Positions 1 to 6,187 of a DNA stretch of 6,238 nucleotides are shown piece after piece. How positions within the stretch are numbered: the first letter of the stretch is position 1; every line of letters starts with the position of its first letter. Source of the stretch: Lachnospiraceae bacterium UBA6998 (GTDB taxonomy: Bacteria; Bacillota; Clostridia; Lachnospirales; Lachnospiraceae); NCBI GenBank assembly GCA_002448395.1, contig DJXS01000041.1, forward strand, positions 1 through 6,238, given 5' to 3'. Below the pieces are notes generated by a model. It saw nothing but the letters and a program-made list of their open reading frames with translations. It did not search any database and was not told where the DNA came from. The translations under genes and the position numbers were made by a program.

Positions 1-54
1 TACTCTGCAATTGATATTAATGATAGAAAAGTAAAATGGTGTCTCTCGACAGTC

Positions 55-89
55 GGGAATGCTTCGGCATTCTTCGCATGGCTTCATGC
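55..89 (-). other. Two adjacent small hairpins at the start of the predicted leftward transcript
   Basis: Two perfect stem-loops lie side by side. One has stem GAATGC (57-62) / GCATTC (67-72) around a four-base loop, extendable by two G-T pairs on the plus strand. The other has stem GCATG (76-80) / CATGC (85-89) around a four-base loop. They fall directly after the predicted start site of the leftward promoter at 101-129, so they would sit at the 5' end of that RNA. Neither is followed by a T-run on either strand, so they do not look like an intrinsic terminator for the regulator. A structured leader or RNA-stabilising 5' end is possible. Confidence 0.4.
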
Positions 90-100
90 CACACAAGTGC

Positions 101-129
101 ATTGTAGCATTGACGAATAAGCTTGTCAA
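101..129 (-). promoter_or_regulatory. Consensus sigma-A-type promoter reading leftward
   Basis: On the minus strand a perfect -35 hexamer TTGACA (129-124) is followed by a 17-nt spacer and the -10 hexamer TACAAT (106-101). A TG one base before the -10 also makes an extended -10. Transcription would start near 94 and leave the window at its left edge. The -35 begins one base past the regulator's TAA stop codon (132-130), so this promoter serves whatever lies to the left, not the regulator. An inverted repeat, ATTGAC (109-114) and GTCAAT (125-130), covers the -35 and part of the spacer and could be an operator, or chance. The match to consensus is seen directly; activity is inferred. Confidence 0.7.
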
Positions 130-1638
130 TTAAGTGCCCGTACTCTCCAAAAGCTTCAGGCAGATCCGCAGCAGGAGCCTCGTATCTGCATCTTCCAGAT
201 CCATCTCCAGAATCCGGGTGATCCGCTCCAGCCTCTTGAGAAAGCTGTTGCGGTGGACATAGAGCTGGTCCGCCGTGCGGGAGGCGTTGCATTCACTATT
301 GAGATAAACGCGAAGGGTCCGCACATAGTCGGATCCCTTCTGCAGATCATGCTCCACAAGGCGAAGGAGTCCGGCGGGATACAGGACGCCCTTCGGCATG
401 GTGCCGGTGCAGGCGGAGAGCATGTAGCGGAGAATGTTTTCTCCGAAGCGGCTGATGGTTTCAGAGGAATCGCTTTCCATGAAACTCTCGAGGGCAAAGG
501 ACGCCTGCTCATAGAAATGCGGGAACAGGCTGAGTTCTCTGAAGGGATTGCTCAGTCCGCAGATATATCCCATTCGCTGCAGCAGCTCTTCAAAATCCGC
601 TTCCGGATTATCCGATGGATCCGCAGCCCGGTGCAGGATCCCTACAATTCCGTCCCCGTACTGCAGAACATGAACCCTTCCCGGGAGAAGCATCCGAAGC
701 TGCTCGCACATATAGTTGTGGGGAAGATAACGGGCTCCCTGCCGTTCGCGTGCTCTCAGGCAGAGCCAGCTTTCCCCCGGAGCCAGACGGATCTGGCGGA
801 GCCGCGCACCCTGAGGAATGCGGCTGTTCAGAATGTCGCGGATAATTGCAGTTTCAAGGGAATCGCCGGTGGAAGTGGTGCTGAAATAGCGGAGGGCCAT
901 TTTGCACAGATAATTGAAAAAATGGTCCATCAGCGGATAGTCACTCTCCCGGAAAGGATGCACATCATTTGTGAAGTAGGCACATCCCATATAGTGTCCG
1001 AAGGAATAAATATTCTGGCAGTAATTTTTCGTGGAGACATTGGGAATAGCAGAGAGGTAAGGAACCTGGATCTCCCGCTCCACGAGGCCGACATCCCGGA
1101 TCCCTTCCAGGTTCGTCATATCGAACGCACTATGGCCATCCCGCATATCATGGAAATGAGGCTTCCCATCTTCCATATTGCAATTGAACATCGGATGCAG
1201 GCCATAGTCGGAAAGGCCGATGCGGTTTTTAAGGATGTTAATGCCTGTCAGGAAAAACTGTTCCATATCGGGTTCCCCGGACGCCTCCAGAATATCCCGC
1301 AGCTTATCGTTCCATGCGTCAAACCGGTCATAGACCGCCTGAACATCCCAAAGGACCTGCATGACGTCAGTATTGTTCTCGATATGCAGTGCTTGTGCGC
1401 CGTCCCTGAGCAGGTGCTTGGGGAATTTTCCTCCCACACAGATCATGTTCATCCCTTCCTGCATTGGTTCCTGCAGGAAATCGGAGGCTGTGATATAGAC
1501 TCGTCCGTCTTCCGAAGCTGTTTCTAAATCATATAGGCGCGGCCTTCCGCAGAGGAGCCGGCGCTCTTTGGAGCCGTATCGGCGAACCTGATAGTGTTCC
1601 GGCAGATAGTCAGCGATCACATCCAAGTTGAGTTTCAT
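130..1638 (-). CDS. PucR/CdaR-family transcriptional regulator
   Basis: This is a 502-residue DNA-binding regulator. The last ~65 residues (about 437-498) match the PucR C-terminal helix-turn-helix: a TLRVYL stretch, then TADQLYVHRNSFLKRL, then a leucine-rich tail. The segment before it (roughly 280-400) has the look of the CdaR GGDEF-like domain, ending in a GLSNPFREL-type motif followed by YEQASFALE. The N-terminal ~250 residues are probably the signal-sensing part; I recognise no ligand pocket there. No membrane segment is apparent. I start it at 1638 because GGGGGA (1652-1647) lies 8 nt upstream. An in-frame ATG at 1677 would add 13 residues but has no ribosome binding site. Family members commonly control catabolic genes in response to a substrate. 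Its position diverging from the metabolic genes at 2009 onward suggests it controls them (inference). Family assignment is firm; ligand unknown. Confidence 0.9.
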   Translation of the reverse strand: MKLNLDVIADYLPEHYQVRRYGSKERRLLCGRPRLYDLETASEDGRVYITASDFLQEPMQEGMNMICVGGKFPKHLLRDGAQALHIENNTDVMQVLWDVQAVYDRFDAWNDKLRDILEASGEPDMEQFFLTGINILKNRIGLSDYGLHPMFNCNMEDGKPHFHDMRDGHSAFDMTNLEGIRDVGLVEREIQVPYLSAIPNVSTKNYCQNIYSFGHYMGCAYFTNDVHPFRESDYPLMDHFFNYLCKMALRYFSTTSTGDSLETAIIRDILNSRIPQGARLRQIRLAPGESWLCLRARERQGARYLPHNYMCEQLRMLLPGRVHVLQYGDGIVGILHRAADPSDNPEADFEELLQRMGYICGLSNPFRELSLFPHFYEQASFALESFMESDSSETISRFGENILRYMLSACTGTMPKGVLYPAGLLRLVEHDLQKGSDYVRTLRVYLNSECNASRTADQLYVHRNSFLKRLERITRILEMDLEDADTRLLLRICLKLLESTGT

Positions 1639-1646
1639 CTCAAAAA

Positions 1647-1652
1647 TCCCCC
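1647..1652 (-). promoter_or_regulatory. Ribosome binding site fixing the regulator start
   Basis: The minus strand reads GGGGGA here, 8 nt before the ATG at 1638. The alternative upstream ATG at 1677 is preceded by a pyrimidine-rich CACACCTC with no Shine-Dalgarno match, so the shorter protein is preferred. Confidence 0.65.
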
Positions 1653-1701
1653 ATGTAATACCTGTGAAGACAGACAAGAGGTGTGCACTATGTTGTATTA
1701 C

Positions 1702-1707
1702 ATTATA
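1702..1707 (-). promoter_or_regulatory. Candidate -10 element of the regulator promoter
   Basis: The minus strand has a perfect TATAAT at 1707-1702, about 64 nt upstream of the regulator's ATG. At the proper -35 distance the minus strand reads CCCCCA, part of an 8-base C run, so no recognisable -35 exists. If it is a promoter, it is weak on its own or needs an activator. Start site would be near 1695. Confidence 0.45.
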
Positions 1708-1770
1708 CCTTATGAAGGGATAAATGGGGGGGGTTTTGCAATTTTTAGAAATGATAATGCATTTTGCACA

Positions 1771-1788
1771 CGTTTTGGGGCGAAAACG
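1771..1788. promoter_or_regulatory. Candidate operator: 18-bp inverted repeat
   Basis: Perfect 6-bp arms CGTTTT and AAAACG are separated by six bases (GGGGCG). It lies midway in the divergent gap, just after a second dyad (TGCA-TTT-TGCA, 1758-1768). A symmetric site in this place would suit a dimeric regulator such as the neighbouring PucR-type protein. No family consensus was matched, so this is a candidate only. Confidence 0.35.
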
Positions 1789-1992
1789 GACGGAATCTCC
1801 ACCAATTGTCTATTATTTGACGTAAAGACAGGTCAGCGCAGACGCTCTAAGCGGGTACAAAGTTTACACCTTTCTCACGCGAGGTTCGGAATCTCTGCCG
1901 TCTTATCAACTCTCTCAGGGCTTGTTACCATAGGATCAACAGCAGCATCAGTTTTTTGGAAAAATATATTTATACACCTGTTCACACTATTC

Positions 1993-2000
1993 GGAAGGAG
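1993..2000 (+). promoter_or_regulatory. Strong ribosome binding site of the first operon gene
   Basis: GGAAGGAG lies 8 nt before the ATG at 2009. A second ATG at 2004 is out of frame with the long coding region and too close to the site, so 2009 is the start. Confidence 0.75.
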
Positions 2001-2008
2001 AAAATGTT

Positions 2009-3247
2009 ATGAGCGGAAAAATCGACCCCCGTATCCCCAAGAAGATCGACACAGGCATCGAGCCGATCAAATCCCCCTGGGACAAAATCGTCTCCTACAG
2101 GGAAGGCGCGCACTATGCCCAGCGTTACAGCAATGTCGTGGCTGCAGCAGTGATGCAGGCTTTCCGGATCCTCGTACCGGACTATGTGGAGCGCAGCAAG
2201 GCCATGTGCACCAACGCCTACAACCGTCTGGCTTATGTGTATAGCATGATGCCCGGCTATACGGAGAACAATGCGGAGGACCTGCACATGCATCCCTTCA
2301 TGCGCGGCAACTTCGTCGGCGGCCTGATCGGAGACCGCGGCGACGACGAGCTGCTGATGTGCGGCCGCGTGAATGACTTCGGCACCTATCGGGCGGAGAA
2401 GGAACTCGACGTATGTTACTGGGATCTTGTGGGAACCGAGCTCTGCCGCGCCACGACCCAGTCTCTGCAGGCCTGCGCGGACTGCGCCGCAAGAATTCGT
2501 CCCAATGGACCGCGTCTGGAATACCACATGGTCGAAGCTAAGGGCGCCGGCGACCGCCACTGCCGCATCGTAGCGGAGTGCAGGGAAAAATATCCTATGC
2601 CCGAGCACGAGCAGTGGGAGTGCTTCGGTCCCGTCGGCTCCGAGGATCAGATCAAGTTCACGAAGGAAGAGGACACGATCGACGAATCCATGATGTTCCG
2701 CGAGGAGTGCGATTTTACCTTCTCCAACGGTACGAACTGCGAAGAGGACTGGCACGCGGCATATCCAATGGTGACTATGTCTAACGCCGGCTCCTATATT
2801 TTCCCGACCCTTGATGATCTCATCCGCGAAGGAAAGCTGACGGCGGAGCAGGTGGATTACGCGATCCACTGTGTCTGTGAGGCAGCCGGCAAGGCAACCT
2901 TTGTCGACAATTTCTCCAAGGAAGGCCTTCGCCAGTGGATGGGCGTTCCGCACAGCATCGGACCGGATGACGGAAGGCTGATGGGCGGCTACCTCGAGAT
3001 GTATCTGCAGGCCTGCCATGTGTCTTATGAGATCGAGGCCTTCAACGCCAGGGAATGCATTTATACCTTTGATCCCACCAATCTGACTGTCATGGGCAGC
3101 CTTCCCCGCTTCAAGGACGCTTATATCTGGTTCTGGTACGGGACCGTGAAATCAATGGTGAACGCACAGTGGTCCCTGTGGGAGGAAGATTCCCCTGCCG
3201 GCAAGGTCCGCATCAAGATCGCGAAGAAGGTTGACAAATTCTGCTGA
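2009..3247 (+). CDS. Cysteine-rich 412-residue protein, possibly ATC-hydrolase/V4R-like
   Basis: First gene of the rightward series; 412 residues, no signal peptide or membrane segment, so probably cytoplasmic. I do not recognise it with certainty. It has 16 cysteines, including a pair CADC at 156-159, paired Cys 185/191, and CVC at 288-290, and ends in Cys. A segment at about 171-190 (hydrophobic strand, Glu176, a Gly-rich turn, Cys185, another strand) recalls the C-terminal end of small-molecule-binding domains of the V4R and L-2-amino-thiazoline-4-carboxylate (ATC) hydrolase families. A similar strand-Glu-turn-Cys pattern occurs near 338-353 (Glu343, Cys350), so the protein may be two related halves. 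The sequence is also rich in aromatic residues at 371-391. The gene lies 56 bp before a GcvT-like gene, and is probably co-transcribed with it, so it may bind or modify the same substrate (inference). That it is a real gene is clear from length, start signal and context; the function is a weak guess. Confidence 0.85.
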   Translation: MSGKIDPRIPKKIDTGIEPIKSPWDKIVSYREGAHYAQRYSNVVAAAVMQAFRILVPDYVERSKAMCTNAYNRLAYVYSMMPGYTENNAEDLHMHPFMRGNFVGGLIGDRGDDELLMCGRVNDFGTYRAEKELDVCYWDLVGTELCRATTQSLQACADCAARIRPNGPRLEYHMVEAKGAGDRHCRIVAECREKYPMPEHEQWECFGPVGSEDQIKFTKEEDTIDESMMFREECDFTFSNGTNCEEDWHAAYPMVTMSNAGSYIFPTLDDLIREGKLTAEQVDYAIHCVCEAAGKATFVDNFSKEGLRQWMGVPHSIGPDDGRLMGGYLEMYLQACHVSYEIEAFNARECIYTFDPTNLTVMGSLPRFKDAYIWFWYGTVKSMVNAQWSLWEEDSPAGKVRIKIAKKVDKFC

Positions 3248-3285
3248 TCCCCAGGCAGAGCGGCAAGGAAGAAAGATCCGATCGC

Positions 3286-3294
3286 AGAAAGGAG
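3286..3294 (+). promoter_or_regulatory. Ribosome binding site of the GcvT-like gene
   Basis: AGAAAGGAG ends 9 nt before the ATG at 3304 in the 56-bp gap after the preceding stop codon. It fixes the start at 3304. The gap shows no hairpin with a T-run, so transcription probably continues through it. Confidence 0.7.
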
Positions 3295-3303
3295 TGAAAT
3301 AAG

Positions 3304-4356
3304 ATGAAAGAAACCTATCCTGTACCTTATCCTGTGATGTACAAGAATGTCTATAAATTTGACGATATGAAGCGCAGCGAGCATATGGCCGTCCGCGATG
3401 CGGTGGGCTGGTACCTCTGGACCCACCAGCTGGTGGAAGTGACCGGCAAGGATGCCGCGGCTTTCCTCGACTACATCTTCCCCAAGAACATCAGCAACCT
3501 GAAAAACGGCCGCGAGCGCTACACCACGATGCTGGACGAGAATGCCCAGATCATCGACGATGTCGTGGTCTTCCGCATGGAGGATGAGAAGTTCTGGATC
3601 TCCACACTGTTCAAGATGATGATGTTCCCCTGGTTCGAGGCACACAAAGGCTCCTACCAGGTGGAGTTCAAGGACATCACGAAGGAGTGGGAGATGTACG
3701 CGGTGCAGGGTCCCCGCTCCATAGAGATGGTCAATGCACTGGTGAAAAATCCGGTGGACAATCAGAAGTTCTTCGAGATGAAGGCCAATGAGATCGACGG
3801 AATTCCGGTGTATGTCAATCGCGCGGGCTTCACCGGCGAAAAGCTGGGCTACGAGCTCTATTTCCCGAAGGCGGAAGCCCCTGCGCAGGAAGAGAAGCTG
3901 CGAGCACTGGCGCCGAATTTCGGCGGCCGTGAAGTGACTGAATTCCAGGTCATGGCCTGGACGCTGCCCTGTGAGGCCGGCTTCTACTATATGCGTGACC
4001 TGCGCCACACCAATCCCTACGAAGTGGGCCTGGCGAACGGCATCAATTTTGACAAGGATTTCATCGGCAAGGAAGCCCTGATGAAGATCCGCGACGAAGG
4101 TCCGGCGCGCGAGGTCGTCGGCTTCACAGTGGCGGAGGACAACATCCACATCAAGGGACGCCACATGGGGAATGAGGGCGAGAAGGTCTTCGTGGACGGA
4201 GAGGAGATCGGCCGCGTCATGAAGATCGTCTACAGCTATGTCAACGAGATCAACAACGGCCTGATCATCTGCAAAAAGGGCGTGCTCAAGGCCGGCGACC
4301 ACGTATCGCTCCACGGACACGACGCAGTGATCTGCGGCACGACGTTTCTTTCCTGA
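3304..4356 (+). CDS. GcvT-fold (aminomethyltransferase-like) folate-dependent protein
   Basis: This 350-residue protein has the landmarks of the GcvT family in order: an N-terminal region with HMAVRDAVG (27-35); IIDDVVV (83-89), where GcvT proteins carry their essential Asp; QGPRS (135-139); RAGFTGEKLGYELYFP (173-188), with the folate-contacting Glu region; EAGFYYMRDLR (224-234); PYEVGLANGINF then DFIGKEAL (238-259); and the C-terminal barrel from about 268, with GEEIGRV (299-305). Family members bind tetrahydrofolate and transfer one-carbon groups. Deviations from glycine-cleavage T protein: the usual DVSHM motif is replaced by WYLWTHQ, and the Arg of the LRLEAG motif is missing (TLPCEAG). 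No other glycine-cleavage genes are here. It is therefore more likely a T-protein relative with another methyl donor, in the way that DmdA (DMSP) or LigM/DesA (aryl O-methyl) are relatives. The substrate is unknown; the family is certain. Confidence 0.9.
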   Translation: MKETYPVPYPVMYKNVYKFDDMKRSEHMAVRDAVGWYLWTHQLVEVTGKDAAAFLDYIFPKNISNLKNGRERYTTMLDENAQIIDDVVVFRMEDEKFWISTLFKMMMFPWFEAHKGSYQVEFKDITKEWEMYAVQGPRSIEMVNALVKNPVDNQKFFEMKANEIDGIPVYVNRAGFTGEKLGYELYFPKAEAPAQEEKLRALAPNFGGREVTEFQVMAWTLPCEAGFYYMRDLRHTNPYEVGLANGINFDKDFIGKEALMKIRDEGPAREVVGFTVAEDNIHIKGRHMGNEGEKVFVDGEEIGRVMKIVYSYVNEINNGLIICKKGVLKAGDHVSLHGHDAVICGTTFLS

Positions 4357-4386
4357 TTTATAGTTGTATCAGTTTTGTGCGATCAG

Positions 4387-4396
4387 AAAGGAAGAG
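4387..4396 (+). promoter_or_regulatory. Ribosome binding site deciding the start of the first SDR
   Basis: AAAGGAAGAG lies just before the ATG at 4400, with AGGAAG five bases away. An in-frame ATG at 4364 would add 12 residues but would place this site inside the gene, and it has no such site of its own, so 4400 is chosen. Confidence 0.7.
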
Positions 4397-4399
4397 TTT

Positions 4400-5320
4400 A
4401 TGAACAACTTTGATCCCAAGGTAATTTCTCAGATGATGATGCAGGGATATGTGGCAAAAGCGAGACCGCTGGAAGACCTCATCCATGTCACCGGCAAAGT
4501 GGCTCTCGTGACGGGCGGTACCTCAGGCCTCGGCTTCTGCACATCCCTTCGCCTTCTGCAGGGCGGCGCGAAGGTGGTTGTGGCGAGCTTCTCCGAGGAG
4601 GAAGCGGGGAGAGCCATGCCGCTGTTTGCCCAGGCCGGCTTTGGCGAAGACAGAGTGAAGTTCTGTAAATGTGATGTGACGAGCGAAGAGAGTGTGAAGG
4701 CAGTCGTGGAGTTCACGGCAGAAACCTTCGGCTCCCTCGATATTCTGGTCAATTCCGCCGGTGTGTGGAGCTACGCGCATATTTACGACATGCCGGAAGA
4801 GGAGTTCGTGCGTGTCATCAACGTGAACCTGAACGGGTCCTTCCGCGTGGCCAAGCATGTCAGCGATTACATGGTTAAGAACGGCATCCAGGGCAAGATG
4901 GTCTTCGTCTCTTCTGACTGCTACACGATGCCCTTCCCCGTTTTCGGCGGCTATTCCCATTATGCAGCTTCCAAGGGCGGTATCGTTGCCCTGACGACCG
5001 AGCTCGCCAAAGAGCTCAAGCGCTTTGGGATCGTTGTCAATACCGTCGCTCCCGGACCGATGTCTACACCTGGCGGAATTTACAACCAGGTTGCCCGCTC
5101 ACTGCCGGATGAGAAAAAGGCGGAGTTCGGTGCTGAGATGACAGTCAACCAGGTGGATGTCAATCCGGATACCGATGCTGTGGCACTGGCTGTGTACATG
5201 ATGTGCACGAACCTGGCGGACGGCATCAACGGAGACTGCGTCCTCGCGGACAAGGGCATGACCCACAACTGCCTGTACAGGCAGCCTGCGATCAAGGAGT
5301 TCCCTCCGAAGGCAGAGTAA
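4400..5320 (+). CDS. Short-chain dehydrogenase/reductase (classical SDR) with N-terminal extension
   Basis: A 306-residue Rossmann-fold NAD(P)(H)-dependent oxidoreductase. Motifs: cofactor-binding TGGTSGLG (38-45), NSAG (118-121), the structural Asn in NVNLNG (Asn143), catalytic Ser in VSSDCY (171 or 172), and YAASK with Tyr188 and Lys192, followed by VAPGPMSTPG. Ser-to-Tyr spacing is 16-17 rather than the usual 13, so there is a small insertion in the active-site loop. The protein is longer than the usual ~250 residues: about 30 residues precede the first strand, resembling sugar- or polyol-type SDRs with a leader ending in PLEDL..VTGKVALVTGG, and ~20 residues trail the fold. After the second strand (KVVVASFS) the Asp typical of NAD-specific members is replaced by Ser, so the cofactor is uncertain. 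It follows the GcvT-like gene by 43 bp. It probably interconverts an alcohol and a ketone on the pathway substrate; the substrate is not readable. Confidence 0.92.
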   Translation: MNNFDPKVISQMMMQGYVAKARPLEDLIHVTGKVALVTGGTSGLGFCTSLRLLQGGAKVVVASFSEEEAGRAMPLFAQAGFGEDRVKFCKCDVTSEESVKAVVEFTAETFGSLDILVNSAGVWSYAHIYDMPEEEFVRVINVNLNGSFRVAKHVSDYMVKNGIQGKMVFVSSDCYTMPFPVFGGYSHYAASKGGIVALTTELAKELKRFGIVVNTVAPGPMSTPGGIYNQVARSLPDEKKAEFGAEMTVNQVDVNPDTDAVALAVYMMCTNLADGINGDCVLADKGMTHNCLYRQPAIKEFPPKAE

Positions 5321-5342
5321 ACGGAAAATTGTTTAGATTGGG

Positions 5343-5372
5343 CAGGCCGACAGTGAACAAGCTGCCGGCCTG
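5343..5372 (+). other. Intergenic hairpin between the two SDR genes
   Basis: CAGGCCG (5343-5349) pairs perfectly with CGGCCTG (5366-5372). Inside, one A-C mismatch is followed by CAG (5351-5353) / CTG (5362-5364), closing an 8-nt loop. The stem is strong and sits in the 85-bp gap, 33 bp before the next start codon. It is followed only by TTTT at 5384-5387, 12 nt past the stem, so it is not a classical terminator. It may partially attenuate transcription or protect the upstream mRNA end, lowering expression of the genes beyond it relative to those before (inference). Confidence 0.5.
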
Positions 5373-5405
5373 ACGCACATAGGGTTTTCAAGTGAAAGGA
5401 CTGGG

Positions 5406-6170
5406 ATGAGTATGAGACTCGAAAGCAAATCTGTTGTCGTCACCGGGGCTTCTTCCGGCATGGGGAAGGCTATTGTGGAGCTCTTTGTAAGAGAAGGCGC
5501 GAAGGTCGTCGCCGTCGCCCGCCGGAAAGAGCGTCTGGAGGAGCTGGCCGCTTCCTTGGCTGACGCCCCCGGCGAAGTGATCGTGTACCAGGGAGACGTC
5601 ACGAAAGAGGAAGTCAATGAAGCGATGATCGACTGTGCTGTCGAGAAATTCGGCAAGCTGGATGTCCTGATCAACAACGCCGGCATGATGGATGATATGG
5701 CTCCGATCGGAGAGATGTCTGATGACCGCCTGCAGAAAGTCTATGCGCTGAATGTTTTCGGACCTGCGTATGCCATGCGCAAGGCTGTTAACGTTTTCCT
5801 GGCGCAGGAGAGCGGCGGGAGCATCATCAATGTGGCCTCCCTTGGCTGCGTCAAGGTCGTGGCCGGACCCGTGTACTGCTCCTCCAAAGCGGCGCTTGTT
5901 TCCATGAGCAAAAACACAGCGTTCATGTACATGCCGCAGAAGATCCGTGTCAACGTGATCGCGCCCGGCGGAATCGCCACCGAGATCAGTTCTTCCATGG
6001 GAATGCCCAACATGGGAGGATATGCCCGTGTGCAGAAAGTGCTTGCGGCAGCGCCTGAAGTGGGGAAAGCGGAGGATGTGGCGGCAGCGGCGCTGTTCTT
6101 TGCTTCGGATGATTCCTCCTATATCAGCGGCGATGTGATGTATGTGGACGGCGGCTGGAACGCAGGCTAA
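5406..6170 (+). CDS. Short-chain dehydrogenase/reductase (classical SDR, FabG-like)
   Basis: A 254-residue classical SDR of normal length. Motifs: TGASSGMG (13-20) for the cofactor, DVT after the third strand, NNAG (90-93), Asn116 in ALNVFG, catalytic Ser145 in NVASLG, YCSSK with Tyr157 and Lys161, IAPGGIATE, and the standard tail with FFASDDSSYISGDVMYVDGG. Ser-to-Tyr spacing is 12, one less than usual. The second strand ends in VAVARRKERL, the basic pattern usually linked to NADP(H). It starts at 5406 with AAAGGA (5395-5400) five bases upstream; a second ATG two codons on is less well placed. Although such proteins are often labelled 3-oxoacyl-ACP reductase, no fatty-acid synthesis gene is nearby, and a role in the same pathway as the preceding SDR is more likely (inference). 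Substrate unknown. Confidence 0.93.
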   Translation: MSMRLESKSVVVTGASSGMGKAIVELFVREGAKVVAVARRKERLEELAASLADAPGEVIVYQGDVTKEEVNEAMIDCAVEKFGKLDVLINNAGMMDDMAPIGEMSDDRLQKVYALNVFGPAYAMRKAVNVFLAQESGGSIINVASLGCVKVVAGPVYCSSKAALVSMSKNTAFMYMPQKIRVNVIAPGGIATEISSSMGMPNMGGYARVQKVLAAAPEVGKAEDVAAAALFFASDDSSYISGDVMYVDGGWNAG

Positions 6171-6187
6171 GGGAAGATTATTACAGA

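Larger units (their letters stand above)
1639..2008. promoter_or_regulatory. Divergent regulatory region with several dyads
   Basis: This 370-bp gap separates the regulator from the rightward operon and is AT-richer than the flanking genes. It should hold both promoters and the regulator's binding sites. Visible structure: a G8 run (1726-1733); TTTTGCA repeated directly at 1734-1740 and 1762-1768; the dyad TGCA-TTT-TGCA (1758-1768); the inverted repeat CGTTTT (1771-1776) / AAAACG (1783-1788) with a 6-nt spacer; a short dyad CGCT/AGCG (1843-1853); and CGGAATCTC twice (1791-1799 and 1887-1895), 96 bp apart. For the rightward genes I find no -35/-10 pair near consensus. An AT-rich stretch at 1961-1974 contains TATATT (1965-1970) without a good -35, in keeping with an activator-dependent promoter. 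The short frames through this gap are not convincing genes. Confidence 0.5.

Noticed and set aside
1..87. A small leftward frame with three early Cys (MKPCEECRSIPDC...) open to the window edge
   Set aside because: Its ATG would be only about 7 nt from the predicted transcript start at 94, with no ribosome binding site, and its sequence is made of the hairpin DNA. Too weak to call.
253..1527. A 424-codon open frame on the plus strand opposite the regulator
   Set aside because: It is fully antisense to a clear PucR/CdaR-type gene, has no recognisable domain, and its composition is that of a complement of coding sequence.
1831..1900. A GAGGTTCGGAATCTC segment resembling a tRNA T-arm
   Set aside because: The loop is too long, there is no pairing acceptor stem, and no proper D or anticodon arm can be placed upstream.
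1921..1957. Possible terminator: GCTTGTT/AACAGC pairing followed by six T bases
   Set aside because: The stem has a bulge and a large loop, and the T-run begins about 7-10 nt past the stem, so it does not fit an intrinsic terminator or a known riboswitch.
1594..2244. A 216-codon plus-strand frame through the divergent gap
   Set aside because: It overlaps the regulator's start and runs out of frame into the next gene, with no ribosome binding site and a low-complexity, Arg/Pro-rich tail. It is better seen as non-coding DNA.
1982..3019. A 345-codon minus-strand open frame opposite the first operon gene
   Set aside because: It is antisense to a well-started gene, rich in His/Val/Ala as expected for a shadow frame, and has no recognisable motif.
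3121..4320. A 399-codon minus-strand open frame opposite the GcvT-like gene
   Set aside because: The plus-strand gene carries the full set of GcvT motifs. The antisense frame is His/Asp/Leu-rich and matches nothing I know.
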